Shown here: piece by piece, positions 15,915 to 24,733 of the stretch
Position numbering within the stretch: the stretch's first letter is position 1
Layout of the letters: every line of letters begins with the position of its first letter
The notes under the pieces: model-generated
The model's input: only the letters and a program-made list of their open reading frames with translations
Databases searched by the model: none
What the model was told of the DNA's origin: nothing
Assembly (NCBI GenBank): GCA_023384495.1
Contig: JAHDWG010000024.1
Span: 1-32,662 of the forward strand
Source: Caldilineaceae bacterium
Lineage (GTDB): Bacteria; Chloroflexota; Anaerolineae; Caldilineales; Caldilineaceae
Length of the DNA stretch: 32,662 bases
Direction: 5' to 3'
Program-made: the position numbers and the translations under genes

Positions 15915-16310
15915 TCCGAATCCCCGATAACACCGCCCGAACCACGGTTTGACGAAGTGCTTGCCGCCGAATTGGCATGGGCAGCGGCCTTCCGCACACT
16001 GGACATCGACGCCCTCGACGCCATGATGGCCGACGACTACACAATCATCCAGCCGGGCGGGGTCGTGGTCAACAAGGCCGACACACTGGCCTCGCTGCGC
16101 AGCGACCAGCGCCACTGGGAGACAGCCGCAAGCGATGAGCACGACATCCGCCTCTATGGCGACACCGCGGTCGTCACTGGCCGTTGGGTGGGCAAGGGTG
16201 TCAACCACGGCGTCGCGTTCGATTATCAGGCGCGCTATCTCTGCGTCTGGGTTCGGCGTGACGGGCGCTGGCAAATGGTGGCCGACCTTTCAACCGAGAT
16301 CCCGGTGTAG
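15912..16310 (+). CDS. SnoaL-like / DUF4440 nuclear transport factor 2 fold protein
   Basis: A 132-residue protein. The pattern E-LAWAAAFRTLDIDALDAMMADDYTIIQPGG, then ADTLASLRS, IRLYGDTAVVTGRWV and YLCVWVRRDGRWQMVADLSTEIP is typical of DUF4440/SnoaL-like alpha+beta-barrel proteins, which act as small cytoplasmic isomerases, hydrolases or binding proteins. GGAAG stands only three bases before the ATG, a tight spacing. It diverges from the solute-binding protein gene with overlapping start codons. No function can be assigned beyond the fold, and no catalytic residues stand out. Confidence 0.8.
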   Translation: MSESPITPPEPRFDEVLAAELAWAAAFRTLDIDALDAMMADDYTIIQPGGVVVNKADTLASLRSDQRHWETAASDEHDIRLYGDTAVVTGRWVGKGVNHGVAFDYQARYLCVWVRRDGRWQMVADLSTEIPV

Positions 16311-16618
16311 CCCCGCGGCCAACAGCCTTCCCCACATCGGCAAAACGTGTTCCACGGGCCATCCGATTGGATTTCGGCAAGGGGCAGGCATCGTTCTCTA
16401 CTACGGCTGCTTTAAAAACCAGACATTGCGAAGATGATGACCCCTGCGAGTAATTTTGGTTTTCAAACAGAGCTCAGGGCAAGTGTGCTCGTAGAGATTC
16501 TATCACTGTCTGTAGCCGGCGGCAATTGCACAAATCCGGCAGCGACGCCAGGCCGATGCGCGTGAATTGCGGGCAATCATCGCGTCACCGCCCCGCAAAA
16601 ATTGCCCATTTTTGCCAG
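16311..16618. other. Intergenic region before the ABC ATPase promoter
   Basis: About 300 bases without a supported gene. It includes TTTCAAACAGAGCTC at 16461-16475, a one-mismatch copy of the flank of the inverted repeat near 1866, and a 7-bp inverted repeat GGGCAAT ... ATTGCCC near 16571-16607. Confidence 0.5.
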
Positions 16619-16647
16619 TTGCGCATGAAAAAAAAACATGCTATACT
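16619..16647 (+). promoter_or_regulatory. Sigma70-type promoter of the ABC ATPase gene
   Basis: A -35 box TTGCGC (16619-16624), a 17-base spacer containing a run of A, and a -10 box TATACT (16642-16647). Transcription would start near 16654, giving a leader of about 70 bases. The ribosome site AAGGAG (16711-16716) lies 10 bases before the ATG. Confidence 0.7.
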
Positions 16648-16726
16648 ACGCGCCAGGTTTGCCCACTGGGTCTAAACCCTCATTCCTTTCGCGTTTTTCC
16701 CGCATGATCTAAGGAGAAAAAAGCAT

Positions 16727-17833
<1,107 letters not shown>

Positions 17834-17974
17834 TGACCGCTCTGTCGCATAGGCCCCTGTGCGACGGAGAACGGTGACTAGCCCCGCGGCCGCCAGGCCA
17901 TTGCAGACCCAGAGGGGATTCTCCGCCTGGACGTAGCTTCCTGAGACCAGGGCTGCCGCAACGCAAAATGATTA

Positions 17975-18010
17975 CGACCGGGCCGGCATTTGCTGGCCCG
18001 GTCGCTTTTT
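17975..18010 (+). terminator. Intrinsic terminator of the ABC ATPase gene
   Basis: Ten-base perfect GC-rich stem (17975-17984, CGACCGGGCC, with 17995-18004), extendable by three inner pairs to a 4-base ATTT loop, followed by CTTTTT. It is about 140 bases after the stop at 17833. A weaker hairpin GTCGCA/TGCGAC lies near 17840-17865. Confidence 0.85.
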
Positions 18011-18107
18011 GCCGGCTGTCCGCTTTGTCTACATTTCCCAAGAGCAGCACCAGTTACGACTGCCCGCCACCAACGACGGCGGCGTTCCCGAATACACAAC
18101 CCACGCG

Positions 18108-18224
18108 CGCAAAGACGCAATCGGGCGCGACTGTTTTTGCATCTTTTCCCCTTTGCGATTTAATCTGATTCCATCTTTGCAGATTTGGTTCAACGCAAAG
18201 ACGCAGAGGAGCAAAGACGCAAAG
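18108..18224 (+). repeat. CGCAAAGACGCA repeats in the apgM leader
   Basis: Three copies: 18108-18120 (CGCAAAGACGCAA), 18194-18205 (CGCAAAGACGCA) and 18210-18224 (AGCAAAGACGCAAAG). The last two are almost in tandem and end just before the GAGGAG ribosome site (18231-18236). No matching secondary structure was found. Confidence 0.7.
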
Positions 18225-18244
18225 CGGAACGAGGAGCCTACACC

Positions 18245-19474
18245 ATGATGGTCTTTTCCGAACACAACTTGATGCGCGAATTGCACCAACCAGGCGACAA
18301 GATCGTCCTGCTGGTGATGGATGGATTGGGCGGCCTGCCCATGACGCCGGGCGGCCTCACGGAGTTGGAAGCCGCCAATACACCCAATCTGGACCGCATG
18401 GCCGCCGAGGGGAGCATCGGGCTCAGCGCGCCGGTGCGCGCCGGGATCGAGCCGGGCAGCGGACCAGCCCACCTCAGCCTCTTCAGCTACGACCCGCTCC
18501 AATATGAGATCGGGCGCGGCGTGCTCGAAGCCATGGGCATCGGCTTTGAATTGGGCAAAGCCGACCTGGCCGCACGCGGCAACTTTGCCACCGCCGGCCC
18601 CGACGGCGCGATCACCGACCGCCGCGCCGGGCGCATCAGCACCGATGAGTGCGTCCGCCTCGTCCAAAAGCTGCGCGCCGCCACCAGCGACGCGTTGCCG
18701 GGCTATCAGGTCTTTGTCGAGCCGGTGCAAGACTATCGCTTTGTGCTCGTCATCCGCGGGCCTGGGCTGGGCGGCGAGCTGACCGAGACCGACCCTGGCG
18801 TCACCGGCCAGCCCCCCCTCCCTGTGACCGACACCAGTGGAACCGCCGAGGGCGAACAGACCGCGGCGCTGGTCAACCGCTGGGTGGCGCTGGCTCGCGA
18901 AACGCTCAAGGATGAACCAAAGGCCAACACGCTCAACCTGCGCGGTCTGGCCAAAGACCCGGGCCTGCCACACCTGACCGACATCTACGGGCTGCGGGCA
19001 GCCGCGATTGCGGTCTATCCCATGTACAAGGGGGTGGCCCGGCTGGTGGGGATGGATGTGGTCGATTTCACCGGCGACCGCCCCGCCCACCAGATCGACG
19101 CGCTGGCGCAGGTGTGGGAGCGCTATGATTTCTTCTTCGTCCACGTCAAAAAGACCGACAGCTATGGCGAGGATGGCAATTTTGACGCCAAAGCCCACGA
19201 GATCGAAGCCGTCGACGCCGTCATGCCGCGCATCCTGGCGCTCAACCCCGGCTGTGTGATCGTCACCGGCGACCATAGCACGCCGGCCCGGTTGCGCAGC
19301 CACAGTTGGCACCCCGTCCCCACCCTGCTCTGGAGCCCACGCGCCATGCCCGACACGAGCGAGCGATTCGGCGAGCGCGCCTGCGCAACCGGTGGGTTGG
19401 GCATCTTCCACGCCACCAATCTGTTGCCGCAGGCCATGGCGCACGCCGGGCGGTTGAAGCGATTTGGGGCCTAG
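18245..19474 (+). CDS. apgM: 2,3-bisphosphoglycerate-independent phosphoglycerate mutase, archaeal type
   Basis: A 409-residue protein. It interconverts 2- and 3-phosphoglycerate in glycolysis and gluconeogenesis. Motifs are LLVMDGLGGLPM (first metal site), EAANTPNLDRMAAEG, GIEPGSGPAHLSLFSYDPLQYEIGRGVLEAMG (active-site Ser region), FFFVHVKKTDSYGEDGNFDAKAHEIE and VTGDHSTPARLRSHSWHPVPTLL (second metal site). This is the compact ApgM form rather than the ~510-residue GpmI form. The family more often has GSDTAH where this protein has GSGPAH. The ATG at 18245 follows GAGGAG by eight bases; an immediately adjacent ATG at 18248 is also possible. The longer open frame from 18185 is translated repeat sequence and is not favoured. 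The stop is one base before the sirtuin ATG. Confidence 0.93.
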   Translation: MMVFSEHNLMRELHQPGDKIVLLVMDGLGGLPMTPGGLTELEAANTPNLDRMAAEGSIGLSAPVRAGIEPGSGPAHLSLFSYDPLQYEIGRGVLEAMGIGFELGKADLAARGNFATAGPDGAITDRRAGRISTDECVRLVQKLRAATSDALPGYQVFVEPVQDYRFVLVIRGPGLGGELTETDPGVTGQPPLPVTDTSGTAEGEQTAALVNRWVALARETLKDEPKANTLNLRGLAKDPGLPHLTDIYGLRAAAIAVYPMYKGVARLVGMDVVDFTGDRPAHQIDALAQVWERYDFFFVHVKKTDSYGEDGNFDAKAHEIEAVDAVMPRILALNPGCVIVTGDHSTPARLRSHSWHPVPTLLWSPRAMPDTSERFGERACATGGLGIFHATNLLPQAMAHAGRLKRFGA

Positions 19475-19475
19475 A

Positions 19476-20231
19476 ATGACAATGGGAAATGAGAGCGAGA
19501 TCAAACAGGCGGCGGCGCTGCTCAAGCAGGCCCGTTCGATTGGCTGCCTGACGGGCGCGGGCATAAGCGCCGAATCAGGGGTGGCGACCTTTCGCGATGC
19601 GCTGACCGGGCTTTGGGCCCACTTCGACCCACAGCGGCTGGCCTCGCAAGAGGGCTTTGCCCAAGACCCCGGCCTCGTCTGGCGCTGGTATATGGAGCGG
19701 CTACAGATGGTGGAGCGCGCACAGCCCAATCCGGGGCATGTGGCGCTGGCCCAACTGGAACAATGGGCGCCGGCGTTCAGTCTCTTTACCCAGAATGTAG
19801 ACGACCTTCACGAGCGGGCTGGTAGCCGCCAGATCTACCACCTGCACGGGAGCATTGCCCGTTTTCGATGCAACATCTGCGCCGTCGAACATCCCCTTCA
19901 ACCCGCCGAACGCGATGCGCCACAGCCACCCGCCTGCCGCCACTGTGGCGGCCCCGTGCGCCCCGCTGTCGTCTGGTTTGGCGAATTGTTGCCGGCGGCA
20001 GTGTTGGCGGCGGCGCGGCATGTGGCAAGCCACTGCGACCTCTTCCTCGTGGTGGGGACGAGCGGGGTCGTCTACCCCGCTGCGGAGTTGCCCTCATTGG
20101 CCCGCCGCAGCGGCGCAATGGTCATCGACGTCAACCCCGAGCCCGGCCCCATGGCTGATGAGGCGGATCTCTTTTTGCAAGGCCCCGGCGGGCAGATCCT
20201 GCCGGATCTGCTCGCCGCCATGCGCTCGTGA
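19476..20231 (+). CDS. cobB: NAD-dependent protein deacylase, Sir2 family (class III type)
   Basis: A 251-residue sirtuin of typical bacterial length. GAGIS (27-31) and TFRD bind NAD; TQNVDDLHERAG (105-116) and the catalytic His124 in HLHGS follow. Two CxxC pairs (Cys132/135 and Cys154/157) hold zinc, and VVWFGE and DVNPEPG complete the fold. WYMER (Tyr72, Arg75) gives the YxxR pair that in class III sirtuins (SIRT5, CobB) recognises succinyl and malonyl groups, so desuccinylase/demalonylase activity is likely. The start at 19476 is one base past the apgM stop, so translation is probably coupled; an ATG at 19482 is an alternative. The pairing with a glycolytic enzyme gene suggests, but does not show, a link to regulation of central metabolism by lysine acylation. 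Confidence 0.92.
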   Translation: MTMGNESEIKQAAALLKQARSIGCLTGAGISAESGVATFRDALTGLWAHFDPQRLASQEGFAQDPGLVWRWYMERLQMVERAQPNPGHVALAQLEQWAPAFSLFTQNVDDLHERAGSRQIYHLHGSIARFRCNICAVEHPLQPAERDAPQPPACRHCGGPVRPAVVWFGELLPAAVLAAARHVASHCDLFLVVGTSGVVYPAAELPSLARRSGAMVIDVNPEPGPMADEADLFLQGPGGQILPDLLAAMRS

Positions 20232-20370
20232 CGCTGCAAATGGCTTTTGCTCGAAAGGGGTTCAGTTCGATCTCACGAATTTGTAGTCACGCCCCCTGCC
20301 GTGACAAGTCCGGCCAGAGACTGGATCTACGTGTCGGCTTCACGGTGAATGCCCAATTGGGCCGGCCCGA

Positions 20371-21786
20371 TTAGGGCGCCCAACGGAGGCGGCCTTCGAC
20401 CAGTACGCCGGACCAGTTCTCGCCATCCACGGTGATGGAAAGCGGCAACGGGCCGGAACCGGATTGGCGCTGCACCACCAAGGCGTAATTGCGCGGGGTC
20501 AACTCCGGCGGCAAGGTGTAGCGCACCGTCACCACATGCTCCGCTCCCGGTTGCAGCGTGAAATAGCCGGCAAAGAGTTGAGCCTTGCCTTCCCCCCGCT
20601 GTGTCTTGACCGAGTCCGGCTCGACGCCGGTCATCTCGACAAGTTTGCTGCCCGCCGGCGCATAGATGCGCACATAGTCGAAGTAGCAACGCATGGTCAT
20701 GTCTTCATATGAGACGCCATAGCGGGGCGTCGGCTCGCACAGTTCATCGGTAACCGAAAGTGGGTGGGTGTAGGTGACCGTAACGGTCGCCTGCGCCGGC
20801 CTGACTACGCCGTCGGGCCAGCTCACGGCGTAGTCAAGCTGGCGCTCGATCACCGCATCCACTTTGTTGTAACCCATGTTGGTGTCCACCAGGGCGAGGA
20901 AGTCGTCGCCTGGCTCGGGGTGGAGGCCGCCATCCCACCCCAACTCGGCCATCTCAGCCTGCGCCGCCGGTTGCGCCAGCCAGAGCTGGATCGCCCGCTC
21001 GCTCAGCGCGGTCTGCGCCGCCGTGATCAGCTTGAACAGGTCGACGTCGCCGCTCTCCAGCCGGCTGCGTGCGCCCTGCGCCAACACGGGGATGAACTCC
21101 TTGCGCGCCCTCCACCATGCGCCCAGGCCCGCGGTTTCGATATCGGCGTCGAGGCTGGCCGGCACGCTGTAGAGCTCCTTGATCTGCTCGACCACGGTGG
21201 CGCCGGTGATTGTCTCTTCCGCCCCCTCGATCTGGAGCGGCTCCAGCGCGCTGATGATCAGCTCGACCGCGCGCAGATCGATGGTGATGATGCCATCGAT
21301 GGCAAGTCCCGTCTCGCGGTGGTGGAGCGCCTGAACCAGCCGCGCTGTGGTGGGCAGGTCGGGCGACCAATTGGCGTCGCGCAAGAGCAGCAATGGGATG
21401 TCCATGTATCGCTGCATGGGTGGCGGGGCAGGTGGGTAAGCAAGATCGCGGCTGAAAAACGCGTAGCTGTCCACAAAATCCAGCTCCGCAATGCGCGCGT
21501 TCTCGAGCGTAAGTGTACCGACGGCAGAGATAAAGCCGCCGGTGGCGCGCAACTCGTCATTGTTCTGCACCAGGATCAGATAGGTGACCGGGCCATTCAT
21601 GCCGATCAGGTCGGGCAACAACGGCCCCAGGCGCATCCCCAGCGCCGCCGGTGAAATCGGCTGCTCGATGGGTGTGCGGCTGGCGGCCCACGCCCCTCTG
21701 GTCACCAACAACATCGCCACCAACAACGAACTGAGCAAGATCAGGCCGCCAATCACGCGGCCACCGAATTGTCCATTCATGTTCAT
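20371..21786 (-). CDS. DUF4012 domain-containing surface protein
   Basis: A 471-residue protein. Residues ~11-34 form a membrane or signal segment (VIGGLILLSSLLVAMLLV). The DUF4012 core follows, with YLILVQNNDELRATGGFISAVGTLTL, the hallmark of the family, then DIPLLLLRDANWSPDLPTTARLV, GIITIDLRAVELIISAL and NMGYNKVD. The C-terminal part is beta-rich (VTVTYTHPLS, HVVTVRYTLPPEL). DUF4012 proteins are cell-envelope proteins found with polysaccharide genes; the fold resembles LytR-CpsA-Psr phosphotransferases in part, but activity is unproven. It lies 41 bases after the DUF2723 gene's stop in the same direction. The stop is followed by the 10-bp palindrome GGGCCGGCCC, which may help end transcription. 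Confidence 0.82.
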   Translation of the reverse strand: MNMNGQFGGRVIGGLILLSSLLVAMLLVTRGAWAASRTPIEQPISPAALGMRLGPLLPDLIGMNGPVTYLILVQNNDELRATGGFISAVGTLTLENARIAELDFVDSYAFFSRDLAYPPAPPPMQRYMDIPLLLLRDANWSPDLPTTARLVQALHHRETGLAIDGIITIDLRAVELIISALEPLQIEGAEETITGATVVEQIKELYSVPASLDADIETAGLGAWWRARKEFIPVLAQGARSRLESGDVDLFKLITAAQTALSERAIQLWLAQPAAQAEMAELGWDGGLHPEPGDDFLALVDTNMGYNKVDAVIERQLDYAVSWPDGVVRPAQATVTVTYTHPLSVTDELCEPTPRYGVSYEDMTMRCYFDYVRIYAPAGSKLVEMTGVEPDSVKTQRGEGKAQLFAGYFTLQPGAEHVVTVRYTLPPELTPRNYALVVQRQSGSGPLPLSITVDGENWSGVLVEGRLRWAP

Positions 21787-21827
21787 AGGTCTGTCTCACA
21801 TCGATTCATGCTGCACAGCAGGCAACA

Positions 21828-23357
21828 TCACGGAAGATAGCGCCAGAGCGGCCCCACCGGTTGCAAGCGTTCCGGCGGAATGTATGACAACAACTCGCTA
21901 AAAAAAACGGGGCGCACATGGCCGTTGGCAGCCAGGATCGCCTCGACTGAAGGCTCTTCGCCCACGATTTCGGGATATTGGGCGCGCAGCAAACGGCGGT
22001 ACCAATCAAACTGGTAGAGCGAATAGTTGATCAGCACCAGGCCCGGCGCAGCCTCCAACAACTCGCCGCTGCCCCACGCCCCATACCAGAGCATAAAGGT
22101 CTCGGCGTCGGCCAGCGTAATCAGGATGCTGTCCGGTTCGAGCACCGCCACCGCTTCGTCCACAAAGGTCTGCGCGGCGTGATCATCGCGCAAGGAGATG
22201 TCCGGGAGTCGCACGACCATCAATGTTAGCACGCCGAGGGCCAGCGCTGCTGCCAGCCCACCGGTGAACGGACGCAACGGCCAACGCTTCCGCACCCACA
22301 CACCTGCCTCCGCCATACCCAGGGCCAGCCAGAGCGCCATCACCCAGACCACGGGCAAGAGATAGATCTCGCTGTCGCGCGTAAAGTAGCTGACCGCATA
22401 GAGGCTCACCGGCCCAATCCAGAGCAAGCTCCACGTGCGCAGGGCGCCCTGCAGCCGGTCCCAATACGAAAGGCCAACCAGGCTCAGCGCCAACCCCATG
22501 GGCGTAAATTGATTGGTGACGACAAAGGCCCAGCCCGTTAGCCGCCCAAACAGATCGCCGCGTTCGCCTGCAAATAGATAGCCCCGATAGGCCGCGCCGC
22601 TGACCAGCCACCAGAAGCCGCGCCAGTTATCGGCATAGCCCCAGTTGATGGGCGGCGGGTTGCCCCCACCGGCGGCGGCCAACGGTGTTCGTAAATAGAA
22701 GCAAGCGCCCAAGATTACGCCGGCGGTGATCATCCCCAGAGAACGCCACCATGCGGTCTGGCTGCGGCCACCGACATGCCAAAGATAATAGAGCGTCGCC
22801 GGCAACAACAGGACCATGGTGAGATGGTGGGCAATGCCGCAGGCAACGACGGGGATGACACAGATTGCGCGCCCGCCCCGGTTGAAGAGCGCCCACCCCA
22901 ACAGCGCCACCAACAGGGCATGGAGGGCATAGACCTCGGTGACAATCGCCTGGCTCCACAGCAACGGTGAAACCGCCCACGCCCCCGCCGCAATGAGCGC
23001 CCACCCCCACCGCAACGGTCGCGCCGGCAAAAGATGATAGGCCACTGCCGCCGTCACGCCGGCGCTGAGCGCAGCACAAAGCGCGCTGAGCAGGTTGCCC
23101 AGGCGGGCAATGCTGGCGGTGGGGGCAAGCCACTGGCCCAGGGCCAACCAACCCTGCAACAACAGCATGTAGAGCGGATAGCCCGGCGGGTGGGGCACGC
23201 CATTGGTCACCGCTGCGGCCAGCAATTCGGCGCCATCCGCCGCCTGATGCGCCCACGTCAGCCCTGGCGCGGCCGTCCACATATAGAGCGCCAACGCAAA
23301 CCCTGTGGAGGCAACCACAAGCGTCGGTGTCATCCACAGGGTTTCAGATGTCTGCAT
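21828..23357 (-). CDS. DUF2723 polytopic membrane protein (GT-C-like)
   Basis: A 509-residue protein with about ten hydrophobic segments. The N-terminus reads APGLTWAHQAADGAELLAAAVTNGVPHPPGYPLYMLLLQGW, the DUF2723 signature (acidic residue in the first loop, then PPGYPLY), followed by AWAVSPLLWSQAIVTEVYALHALLVALL. The C-terminal ~130 residues are a soluble outer domain. The fold is that of GT-C glycosyltransferases or protein O-mannosyltransferase-like enzymes that use lipid-linked sugars at the outer membrane face; for DUF2723 this is inference from the family. ATG 23357 sits 33 bases after the SH3b gene's stop. Together with the SH3b and DUF4012 genes it forms a minus-strand envelope operon. 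Confidence 0.85.
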   Translation of the reverse strand: MQTSETLWMTPTLVVASTGFALALYMWTAAPGLTWAHQAADGAELLAAAVTNGVPHPPGYPLYMLLLQGWLALGQWLAPTASIARLGNLLSALCAALSAGVTAAVAYHLLPARPLRWGWALIAAGAWAVSPLLWSQAIVTEVYALHALLVALLGWALFNRGGRAICVIPVVACGIAHHLTMVLLLPATLYYLWHVGGRSQTAWWRSLGMITAGVILGACFYLRTPLAAAGGGNPPPINWGYADNWRGFWWLVSGAAYRGYLFAGERGDLFGRLTGWAFVVTNQFTPMGLALSLVGLSYWDRLQGALRTWSLLWIGPVSLYAVSYFTRDSEIYLLPVVWVMALWLALGMAEAGVWVRKRWPLRPFTGGLAAALALGVLTLMVVRLPDISLRDDHAAQTFVDEAVAVLEPDSILITLADAETFMLWYGAWGSGELLEAAPGLVLINYSLYQFDWYRRLLRAQYPEIVGEEPSVEAILAANGHVRPVFFSELLSYIPPERLQPVGPLWRYLP

Positions 23358-23390
23358 ATCGGTTTTGTCTGCTGGAGCCTCGGTGTGGCG

Positions 23391-24371
23391 TTATTGAAAG
23401 AGCGGCAATGTTGCCGGCGGCATCCCAATGGTCGCGCCAACCGTGTAGGGCTCGCCACCCGCCGCTGTCACGACGGCGAGATTGTCGATGATCGCGCCAT
23501 CCGGCACGGCTTCATCGACCTGGATGCGCACCATGACAGAGACGGAAGCCCCAGCCGCAAGCACCGGCCATGTGATGGTAAAGGCCAGTTGCCCCGCCTG
23601 GGCTTGCTCTGCGACCACGGCGCCGGCGCCGTCGGCCAACGCCTCGACCAAGGCCAGTTCGGAAGGCAATTCATCGCGCAGGGTAACCGCCAGCGCAGCA
23701 TCCTGCCCTAGATTGGTAATTCGATAGCGCAAAGCCAACTGCTGCCCCTGCCACGCAAAAGCGGGAACCTGCTCGACATCCACCGCCAGCATGGGCGCGC
23801 CCGCGGCTGTCACCTCGACAGGCGCGGCTGCCGGCGCACCAGCGGCCGAATCAATCACGGCCAGCAACTCGTTGGCCTGGGCGGCGTCAACATTGAGACG
23901 CACAAATTGGGCGCTTACCCACCCTTCGGTCGTTGTGCCCGACGCACAACAGATGCGCCACCACTGGCTGTCGGCGTTGCGGGCCAGAATCTGCAATGTT
24001 TCGCCGCTCACCACGGCGCCAATGATTGCGCTGTTGACGCCAGGGCCGGCGCGCACATTGAGACGATTGGCCGTCACCACGCCCGTAAGGGGCGCCGTGC
24101 TCGTCTGGGCTTCAGCGGCCTGCGGCGTGGCCGCGGGCGGCGGCGACGGTTCTTCGTCGCGATCACTGCTTGGGCGGCTCGGGGTGGCTGTGGCCGGGGG
24201 CGCCGTGGTAGGGGGTGGGGTGGGGTCGGGCACAGTCTGGTAGTTGGGCGCAGCGGTGGCTGTGCGACCGGCGGCCAGGAAGAGGGCGACGAGTATCAAC
24301 CCCGCCAGCCCCACCCAATAGCTTCGCAACCAGGCGCTCATCGTATGCGGTGTGCTTCGAATCTCTTTCAT
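23391..24371 (-). CDS. Secreted SH3b-domain protein with C-terminal DUF11-like domain
   Basis: A 326-residue protein. The start at ATG 24371 gives MKEIRSTPHT and then the hydrophobic segment WVGLAGLILVALFLAAG (signal or anchor); earlier frame lies in a structured intergenic element and is rejected. A Pro/Thr/Ala-rich region follows (PTPPPTTAPPATATPSRP), then a bacterial SH3 domain (LNVRAGPGVNSAIIGAVVSGETLQI ... WVSAQFVRL) of the kind that binds peptidoglycan stems, and a C-terminal beta domain resembling DUF11/CARDB (LRYRITNLGQDAALAVTLRDELPSELALV ... VRIQVDEAVPDGAIIDNLAVV). The last residues are TLPLFQ. It is first in the operon with DUF2723 and DUF4012, suggesting a wall-associated complex. 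The Cys pair (WRICCAS) inside the SH3 domain is unusual. Confidence 0.8.
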   Translation of the reverse strand: MKEIRSTPHTMSAWLRSYWVGLAGLILVALFLAAGRTATAAPNYQTVPDPTPPPTTAPPATATPSRPSSDRDEEPSPPPAATPQAAEAQTSTAPLTGVVTANRLNVRAGPGVNSAIIGAVVSGETLQILARNADSQWWRICCASGTTTEGWVSAQFVRLNVDAAQANELLAVIDSAAGAPAAAPVEVTAAGAPMLAVDVEQVPAFAWQGQQLALRYRITNLGQDAALAVTLRDELPSELALVEALADGAGAVVAEQAQAGQLAFTITWPVLAAGASVSVMVRIQVDEAVPDGAIIDNLAVVTAAGGEPYTVGATIGMPPATLPLFQ

Positions 24372-24408
24372 CTGTTTCGTTCCCTGTTTCTTGCCCACTA
24401 TACTCAAA

Positions 24409-24505
24409 TCAGAATGAAAACCGGAGTCTGAAATGCTAACGCCGAGTCCTTGACTCGGCGGTTCACGGAACCGCCTGGAGCACAAAAGTCTGGTTTTCAT
24501 GCTGA
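24409..24505. repeat. Structured intergenic element with terminal inverted repeats
   Basis: Ends 24409-24422 (TCAGAATGAAAACC) and 24492-24505 are inverted copies with 13 of 14 bases matching, and weaker similarity continues outward for about a dozen bases. Inside are two overlapping hairpins, 24440-24448/24452-24460 (CGCCGAGTC) and 24457-24464/24468-24475 (GGCGGTTC), which cannot form together. It precedes the SH3b gene on the minus strand. It could be a MITE-like remnant or a leader switch; nothing codes here. Confidence 0.6.
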
Positions 24506-24528
24506 ACTCACTATAATGTGAAAATAGA

Positions 24529-24550
24529 GCAAAACAGCGCAACACAGAGA
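24529..24550 (+). repeat. Dispersed repeat, copy 1
   Basis: GCAAAACAGCGCAACACAGAGA. Allowing one mismatch, its core recurs inverted at 32514-32539. Both copies are intergenic. Confidence 0.65.
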
Positions 24551-24594
24551 GCCCAGAGACTGCACAGAGTTCGGCGCTGTGCATCCATCATACC

Positions 24595-24650
24595 AGAACA
24601 CCGAGAAAAACCTCAGTGTGCTCGGTGTCTCCTCGGTGTTCTAAGTGTTC
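24595..24650. repeat. CTCGGTGT repeat cluster with 11-bp inverted repeat
   Basis: Units CTCAGTGT, CTCGGTGT, CTCGGTGT and CTAAGTGT start at 24612, 24621, 24632 and 24641 (spacing 9-11). AGAACACCGAG at 24595-24605 is the exact reverse complement of 24632-24642. It lies about 90 bases past the glycosyltransferase stop on the minus strand and could end that transcript, but no T-run follows. Confidence 0.6.
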
Positions 24651-24733
24651 CTGCTGTACGCTGCCATTTTCATCATTATGGTAATCGTGCCGGCAGGAAG
24701 TAGCCCCACAGCACATTCCATCGCCGTAGCGCC

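Noticed and set aside
18108-18224. Possible CRISPR array from CGCAAAGACGCA repeats
   Set aside because: Only three short, irregularly spaced copies with no uniform spacers and no cas genes.
18029-19729. Minus-strand open frame of 566 codons across apgM and the sirtuin gene
   Set aside because: Both plus-strand genes carry complete family motifs; the antisense translation matches nothing recognisable.
20286-20305. Hairpin GTCACG/CGTGAC after the sirtuin gene as a terminator
   Set aside because: Six-base stem with an 8-base loop and no T-run; too weak to call.
23391-24371. LPxTG-like sorting signal at the end of the SH3b protein (TLPLFQ)
   Set aside because: There is no Thr-Gly, hydrophobic helix or basic tail after it, so a standard sortase signal is not supported.
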